Assembly: GCA_004357435.1 (NCBI GenBank)
Contig: SMVS01000162.1
Location: 1 to 14,755, forward strand
Direction: 5' to 3'
Length of the DNA: 14,755 nt
Source of the DNA: Nitrospina sp.
GTDB taxonomy: Bacteria; Nitrospinota; Nitrospinia; Nitrospinales; Nitrospinaceae
Position 1 is the first letter of the stretch, and each line of letters opens with the position of its first letter. Shown in pieces: positions 14,581 through 14,755 of the stretch. The translations under genes and the position numbers were made by a program. The notes beneath the pieces were generated by a model. That model was not told the DNA's origin. It ran no database searches and worked only from the letters and a program-made list of their open reading frames with translations.

Positions 14581-14755
14581 ATGAATCGTTTTAGAATTTT
14601 TATATTGAGCGTGGCTTTAATTTCTTTTGCTGTTTTGACTAGCGTGTCTTTCGCAGACACGGCGAGCCACCGCACCGCCGACGGCAAGCTTAAAGTGCTG
14701 TACCACATCGACGGCTCCGATCTTGGCACCGTCAAATACGCTATGGCTCTCATCA
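14581..14755 (+). CDS. Secreted DsrE-like protein, N-terminal part (3' truncated by window edge)
   Basis: The ATG at 14581 has CAGGAG upstream and opens on a signal peptide (MNRFRIF, a hydrophobic core ending TSVSFA), so the product is probably periplasmic. The mature start KLKVLYHIDGSDLGTVKYAMALI fits the first strand, loop and helix of DsrE/DsrF-like proteins, which often begin VLYHVDxxD...K...AL. Cytoplasmic DsrE proteins transfer sulfur; secreted single-domain relatives are common and of unknown role. Only 58 codons are visible, so the cysteine that marks sulfur-transfer members cannot be checked. Confidence 0.7.
   Translation, partial: MNRFRIFILSVALISFAVLTSVSFADTASHRTADGKLKVLYHIDGSDLGTVKYAMALI

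Noticed and set aside
14643..14661. CGTGTCT/AGACACG hairpin with TTCGC loop
   Set aside because: Lies within the signal-peptide codons of the DsrE-like gene; a chance or minor mRNA structure is the simpler reading.

Overview
The window looks like a chromosomal segment of a free-living, moderately GC-rich Gram-negative bacterium. It has Sec signal peptides, a lipoprotein-type solute receptor, bacterial sigma70-like promoters and Shine-Dalgarno sites. The mix of genes (stand-alone NuoE/F-like flavo-iron-sulfur protein, ribonuclease-inhibitor-type leucine-rich repeats, TPR protein, streptogramin-lyase-like propeller) and the many short GC-rich hairpin repeats between genes would fit a Nitrospinota or delta-proteobacteria-like lineage. 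That placement is inference; no rRNA or tRNA is present to test it.

Layout. 1-393 is the 3' end of a TPR protein. 519-800 (-) is a small acidic protein. 1203-3209 (-) is a two-gene unit of leucyl aminopeptidase (pepA) followed by a four-helix CopD-like membrane protein. A divergent gene at 3384-4433 (+) encodes a secreted seven-bladed Vgb-like propeller. 4992-6812 (+) is a single-gene NuoE/F/ferredoxin fusion behind a near-consensus promoter. 7084-9280 (-) holds two overlapping leucine-rich-repeat genes. 9331-10989 (+) is an OppA-type lipoprotein. 11313-12065 (-) is a pair of small genes (helical ferritin-like hairpin, then a zinc-ribbon protein) with its own promoter. 12314-13786 (-) holds a DUF2059-type secreted protein followed by glyQ. 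13928-14329 (+) is an unrecognised 133-residue protein. 14581 to the end (+) is the start of a secreted DsrE-like protein.

Most intergenic space is filled by three families of short repeats, called A, B and C here. They recur in both orientations, fold into hairpins and sit at gene ends. In three genes the repeat runs into the coding sequence: it supplies the last 20 or so residues and stop of the OppA-like protein, the last six residues and stop of GlyQ, and the last codons and stop of the CopD-like protein.

No defence system, CRISPR array, prophage or intact insertion sequence is visible. The most notable signals are the repeat-derived protein ends, the modular LRR pair, and the orphan NuoF-like protein whose N-terminal cluster site lacks one canonical cysteine.
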